A stretch of 11,262 nucleotides of DNA from Saccoglossus kowalevskii (taxonomy: Eukaryota; Hemichordata; Enteropneusta; Harrimaniidae). The translations under genes were made by a program, and so were the position numbers. Positions 8,256 through 11,262 of the stretch are shown in pieces. The stretch's first letter is position 1. Each line of letters starts with the position of its first letter. The stretch is from the NCBI RefSeq assembly GCF_000003605.2, contig NW_003126891.1, forward strand, positions 31,537-42,798, in the 5' to 3' direction. A model generated the notes under the pieces. The model ran no database searches. It worked only from the letters and a program-made list of their open reading frames with translations, and was not told the DNA's origin.

Positions 8256-8578
8256 ACACACATTGGACTTACTTTTAATATACAGGTAGTTGAATTAATT
8301 TTTAATATAGTTGAGATATGAACTTCCTATATAAGGTTGCGTTTTAATTGTTGTTTAATTAAACTTAATTACAATGCAGTTCAATGTAGAATTGAATATC
8401 TTGTTGAATATCTTGTTACGTAACATAGAAATGTTTGCGAAGCTTCGGTTTAGGTCACAATGTAGTTCCTGTTGTCACAAGTCAGTGTAAAGTTAAATTG
8501 AAGTTGTCACAACATTGGTACTGCACACAGATGCACTATCCACAAAGATTTCCATTGAGTCAAAAACTGATTAAATAT
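8256..8578. other. CROT: Intron sequence, no gene seen
   Basis: AT-rich intronic DNA. It contains a 12-bp tandem duplication (GAATATCTTGTT twice, ending near 8417). It also holds the palindrome GTTACGTAAC (8415-8424), whose core TTACGTAA is the consensus for PAR/E4BP4-type bZIP factors. Neither is supported as functional. Confidence 0.45.
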
Positions 8579-8580
8579 GT

Positions 8581-8640
8581 GATGACGCCCTCTACGGCAA
8601 ACTCATGCACAGACAACATGTGTGGCCATAGAGGGCATCA
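8581..8640. repeat. Imperfect inverted repeat, 60 bp
   Basis: GATGACGCCCTCTACGGC (8581-8598) and GCCATAGAGGGCATC (8625-8639) are inverted copies, differing by one base and a 3-base insertion, around a 26-base loop. It is GC-richer than its surroundings. It may be a small foldback element or a pair of inverted protein-binding sites; no target-site duplication was identified. Confidence 0.7.
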
Positions 8641-8680
8641 TGCTCTGATATACGCCACATTTTTAATTCAAATTTGAAGT

Positions 8681-9282
8681 ATCTGGGGCTCTTGATCAAA
8701 TCATACAAATGACAATTAGACATACAGAAGTCTAAGCAAGGTACACCACTACATAACTGAACATATGTCATCGCATTGTCAGCTTTTTTCATTATTATAT
8801 AAAACAAACTATTCTTTGACAGACATTCTCAACACAAAATGAAAACATCTAACAAATATTGAAGGCAATAGAGAGACTACCATCTCACAAGCTTTTCTCT
8901 TTATACTTAGACCACAGTTGGTCAAGTGATCATTTTTCTGTACATATCTTTATTCCCGTTAGTGTTTTGTATCTTTATGTAGACTGTACATAACATGTAA
9001 AGAGGGTCAGCAAGGGGTATTTCCGTAAGCTATAATCAATTGTTTTTATTTTCATAATAATGTATTCATCTGTAATTTGTATAAAGATCTTATTCTTTGT
9101 AGGCGTATAAAGTATTTTCCACATTAAATGGCGTAATTTTATTTTCTATAACCTGTACCAGCTATCCCCTTACCCCCCCCTTCTGTAAACTGCTATTATA
9201 ACTCAAATCTTGCACTTTGGCTGGGACTGCAGTTTTTTTCAAGGTGCAACATCTGAAGCTGATGAGGAGATAGAGTTTTTTT
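8681..9282. other. CROT: Intron sequence, possible old retroelement tail
   Basis: No exon was identified. The 8935-9120 stretch (CTGTACATATCTTTATTCCC, GTAAAGAGGGTCAGCAAGGG, TCTGTAATTTGTATAAAGAT) has the texture of a non-LTR retrotransposon 3' UTR, but no adjacent reverse transcriptase frame supports this. A C8 run lies at 9173-9180. Confidence 0.35.
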
Positions 9283-9510
9283 TTAACCTTTTCACCACCA
9301 CTCTTTTCATCATGAATTCAAAAAATAGTCTGCACTTTTATTATGAAGATTTGGTCAAAAGTAGCCAAATTTTTGAGTAAAAACTGAAAATTAACTCAAA
9401 TTTTGTCTGTTGGCTCCACAATTAGGGTTCATTTCCAGAAAGATTGAAAAATATTGAGAAAAAACTACAGAAAAATTTTGGGTGAGAATATCTGGTGGTG
9501 AAAAGGTTAA
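9283..9510. mobile_element. MITE with 14-bp perfect TIRs and TTAA target duplication, piggyBac-like
   Basis: The element has perfect inverted ends: TTAACCTTTTCACCACCA at 9283-9300 and TGGTGGTGAAAAGGTTAA at 9493-9510. Taking the outer TTAA on each side as the target-site duplication leaves a 220-bp element (9287-9506) beginning CCTTTTCACCACCA. TTAA duplication with ends starting CC(C/T)TTT is the known signature of piggyBac-superfamily elements, so this is probably a non-autonomous derivative mobilised in trans. The interior is AT-rich and non-coding. The perfect TIRs argue for fairly recent insertion into the CROT intron. The alternative reading, an 18-bp foldback with TTAA as part of the TIR, cannot be excluded from one copy. 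Confidence 0.85.
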
Positions 9511-9908
9511 CAACTATTGAAACAGTTGACAATGTGTGGGGGGGTGTGTGTTTGCAAACATACAAATCAACTATAGCAGGTAGAGCCTTTAATGAGGCTA
9601 AATAAATAAATGTTGTGGTGAAGATGCTTTTCAAAAATAGAGCAGGTAGATATGATTGCCATTAATCATGTTTCAAGAAGTTGTTTACATCAGCCAGTTT
9701 TGAATTTCTATAAAATCACATCAAATCTCTAATATATGGCCAAAAAAAAATTTTAGGGTCAGGCAGTAAAAAATAGGGGAGGTTGGGTTATAGGACTGAG
9801 CATACAAGGACCCTTTTATGTAAATTACCATGTATGGGGCAAAGCAGCTGATTGCTTTATCTTTATTATTATGCCATTTTCATTATGATACAAGTACACA
9901 TAGTTTAC
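9511..9908 (-). other. CROT: Intron sequence next to the CROT donor
   Basis: This is intronic DNA up to the minus-strand donor GTAAAC at 9908-9903. It includes a GT/G-rich run near 9535-9550 and a G-rich stretch TAGGGGAGGTTGGGTTATAG near 9773-9792. No exon was identified. Confidence 0.5.
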
Positions 9909-10081
9909 CTTTTAACATAAGACGGATCTTGAAATATTTGTGGGATAGGAAGACCAGATTCCATGGCCAAAATCTGAAGGCCCAATAAATGCCGATCACA
10001 TCCATGGTTATTTTTAGCCTCTTTCATAAGTTGTTTATGTTTTCTCAGCGCTTTATTGAATAGCTGCATTCTTTGGTGAGA
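9909..10081 (-). CDS. CROT: Peroxisomal carnitine O-octanoyltransferase, antepenultimate coding exon
   Basis: The 173-nt exon has the acceptor GACTACAG (AG at 10082-10083) and donor GTAAAC (9908-9903). It starts in phase 0 and ends with two bases (AG) that join C of the next exon to form Ser. The 57 codons begin SHQRMQLFNKALRKHKQLMK, a basic helix. They continue through GCDRHLLGLQIL (DRHLLGL at 9977-9997) to PQIFQDPSYVK. The G-x-DRHLxGL block and the following F-x-DPxxxKS stretch are hallmarks of the choline/carnitine acyltransferase family just before the STS strand. The catalytic His lies further N-terminal and is outside the window. No stop or frameshift is seen, so the gene looks functional. 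The exon 5' of this one should splice in phase 0; none was found between 10082 and the right edge. Confidence 0.95.
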
Positions 10082-11190
10082 CTGTAGTCATGGAAACAAT
10101 AGTGATAAGCAAATACTGTAATGAAAAACATTACCTGAAAACTCAAAACAGGATTGGGGGGGGGGGGGGGAGTTGAATGAATTGAAAATGATATTATGTG
10201 TAATGAGTTCATAAAATATGTTGAATGACAATATTTCAAATGTCAAAATTGTTTTAAATTCAGACAGTTGCCATCAATTGGTTTAAAGGGGCTTTTTTTG
10301 CCAACTTTTAGTCCAAGTAATACCCAGCTGAAATATATACATTAATAATAACAACAATTAATTTTCCATCTGTTCAGATACTGTGTATGCATACATAGAT
10401 TCATCGATCCTAGGATCTCTGCAACACATTGAGCATACTGCATCACATACATGCAATGCATTATGGGAGATAATCTACTATTGCATATAATGGAAATCTA
10501 TTGTCACCCTGGATACTCACTAATTATCCGTCAATTTTTTGAAATGTTTTTCACAATATCAGAATTCATGTCAATAATATACATTTACAGCAATTCCAGG
10601 CACTGATTTGACGCCGAAGTAGTGCTAGATGTTGATAACTTGCTACAATTGGTTACACTACTTTGTTTTCACATTTACAGAAGTTGTTACAAATAATGCA
10701 GACAGCATGTCTGCAATTTGAAGCGCACCAGAAGGAAGCTCCGCACATAAAAGTGGCGGTACATTAGTTTTGAATTTCTCCTCCAATAAACGATCGAGGC
10801 TCTCAACTTAAGTTTCCTACTTCAATTTGCGTCACATGTTATTTCAGTGAGTGCATAAAGTGGTGGCACATTAGTTAGAGTTATTTTACAGAACCAGCTG
10901 ACCGAATGATCATGGCAGAAATGTTGATCAAAGTGCATTATTCCTACTATGGAAATATCCGTATAACGCCGATCTATATAATCACTAAATAAAACCATGA
11001 TATATTAAACTGAAAGCTGCGTGCAACAAATGTCCTATGATGACTTCATCCAGTATATCAATAATGAAATTGAATACATAAGTAGAATGGATGTTACTCG
11101 ATTATTAGTTATGCAGTTGATGTTTATATTTCTAGTTGCAACTTATGTAAATGTGAAAACCTATTGTAGAATGTTATCTTTAGATGACTA
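10082..11190 (-). other. CROT: Upstream intron of CROT-like gene, no exon found
   Basis: It begins with the acceptor at 10082-10083 and shows no further acyltransferase similarity, so it is probably intron to the right edge. It contains a G15 homopolymer at 10156-10170. A perfect 8-bp inverted repeat TGCAGACA-gca-TGTCTGCA lies at 10697-10715. Another site, TGCAATGCATTATGGGAGAT at 10452-10471, resembles in reverse the CCCA-TAATGCA core of ZNF143-type sites. None is supported as functional. Confidence 0.5.
10156..10170. repeat. G15 homopolymer
   Basis: Fifteen consecutive G on the plus strand lie in otherwise AT-rich intron. The length may be uncertain because homopolymers are prone to sequencing error. 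Confidence 0.9.
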
Positions 11191-11262
11191 GGTCACGCAA
11201 AGAACCAGAATAAGTGACCTTTATAGGGTCACGCAAAGTACCACAGATGTGTGACCTTTACA
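11191..11262. repeat. 36-bp tandem repeat, two units at window edge, each a hairpin
   Basis: GGTCACGCAAAG starts at 11191 and 11227, and each unit ends GTGACCTTTA plus 2-3 bases. Two units of exactly 36 bp fill the interval up to the last base, so the array probably continues beyond it. Within each unit GGTCAC and GTGACC form a 6-bp stem (with TTTATA spacing between hairpins). The middle of the unit differs (AACCAGAATAA against TACCACAGATG), while the stem arms are conserved. Confidence 0.85.

Noticed and set aside
8435-8677. Plus-strand frame of 80 codons
   Set aside because: It spans an inverted repeat inside an intron of the opposite-strand gene and has no recognisable domain.
10519-10640. 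Possible extra minus-strand exons next to GTGAGT (about 10518) and GTAAAT (about 10589)
   Set aside because: The first would carry an in-frame stop in the required phase 0. The second would be a 36-nt exon with no acyltransferase similarity.

Overview
The window is AT-rich, repeat-dense, intron-bearing nuclear DNA from an animal, most likely an invertebrate. The evidence is canonical GT-AG introns of 2.5 to 3.2 kb, small coding exons, a non-LTR retrotransposon remnant, a piggyBac-like MITE, satellites and a long (AC)n microsatellite. No bacterial features are visible, and I cannot name a species from the sequence.

Only one host gene can be supported, on the minus strand. Its last three coding exons lie at 10081-9909, 7402-7283 and 4104-3984. 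Their splice phases agree exactly: two AG/GT junctions, both phase 2, create a Ser (AGC) and a Gln (CAA) codon. The 137 joined residues match the C-terminal end of a choline/carnitine acyltransferase. They include DRHLLGL, LSTS and NGYG blocks and the sequence SWKSDRETD, and end in Ser-Lys-Leu, a canonical peroxisomal import signal. The best match is peroxisomal carnitine O-octanoyltransferase (CROT). The upstream exons, including the catalytic His, lie beyond the right edge.

Layout from left to right. 2-375 is the 3' end of a non-LTR retrotransposon. 376-1990 has no recognisable content. 1991-2337 is a 47-bp minisatellite whose unit carries two palindromes. 2338-3117 is unannotated. 3118-3400 holds degenerate copies of a ~150-bp AT-rich repeat. 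3401-3983 is the probable 3' UTR or flank of CROT. The last intron (4105-7282) holds a tandem array of the same ~150-bp repeat, an (AC)39 tract, a ~105-bp duplicated block and a GC-rich hairpin. The penultimate intron (7403-9908) holds a second ~150-bp array, an inverted repeat and the MITE. The region right of 10081 is presumed intron, with a G15 run and a two-unit 36-bp repeat at the very edge.

The repeats, not the ORFs, explain most of the sequence. The most interesting point is that the ~150-bp repeat arrays share an upstream arm and a core motif with the hairpin block. This suggests one modular non-autonomous element family, but that is inference.
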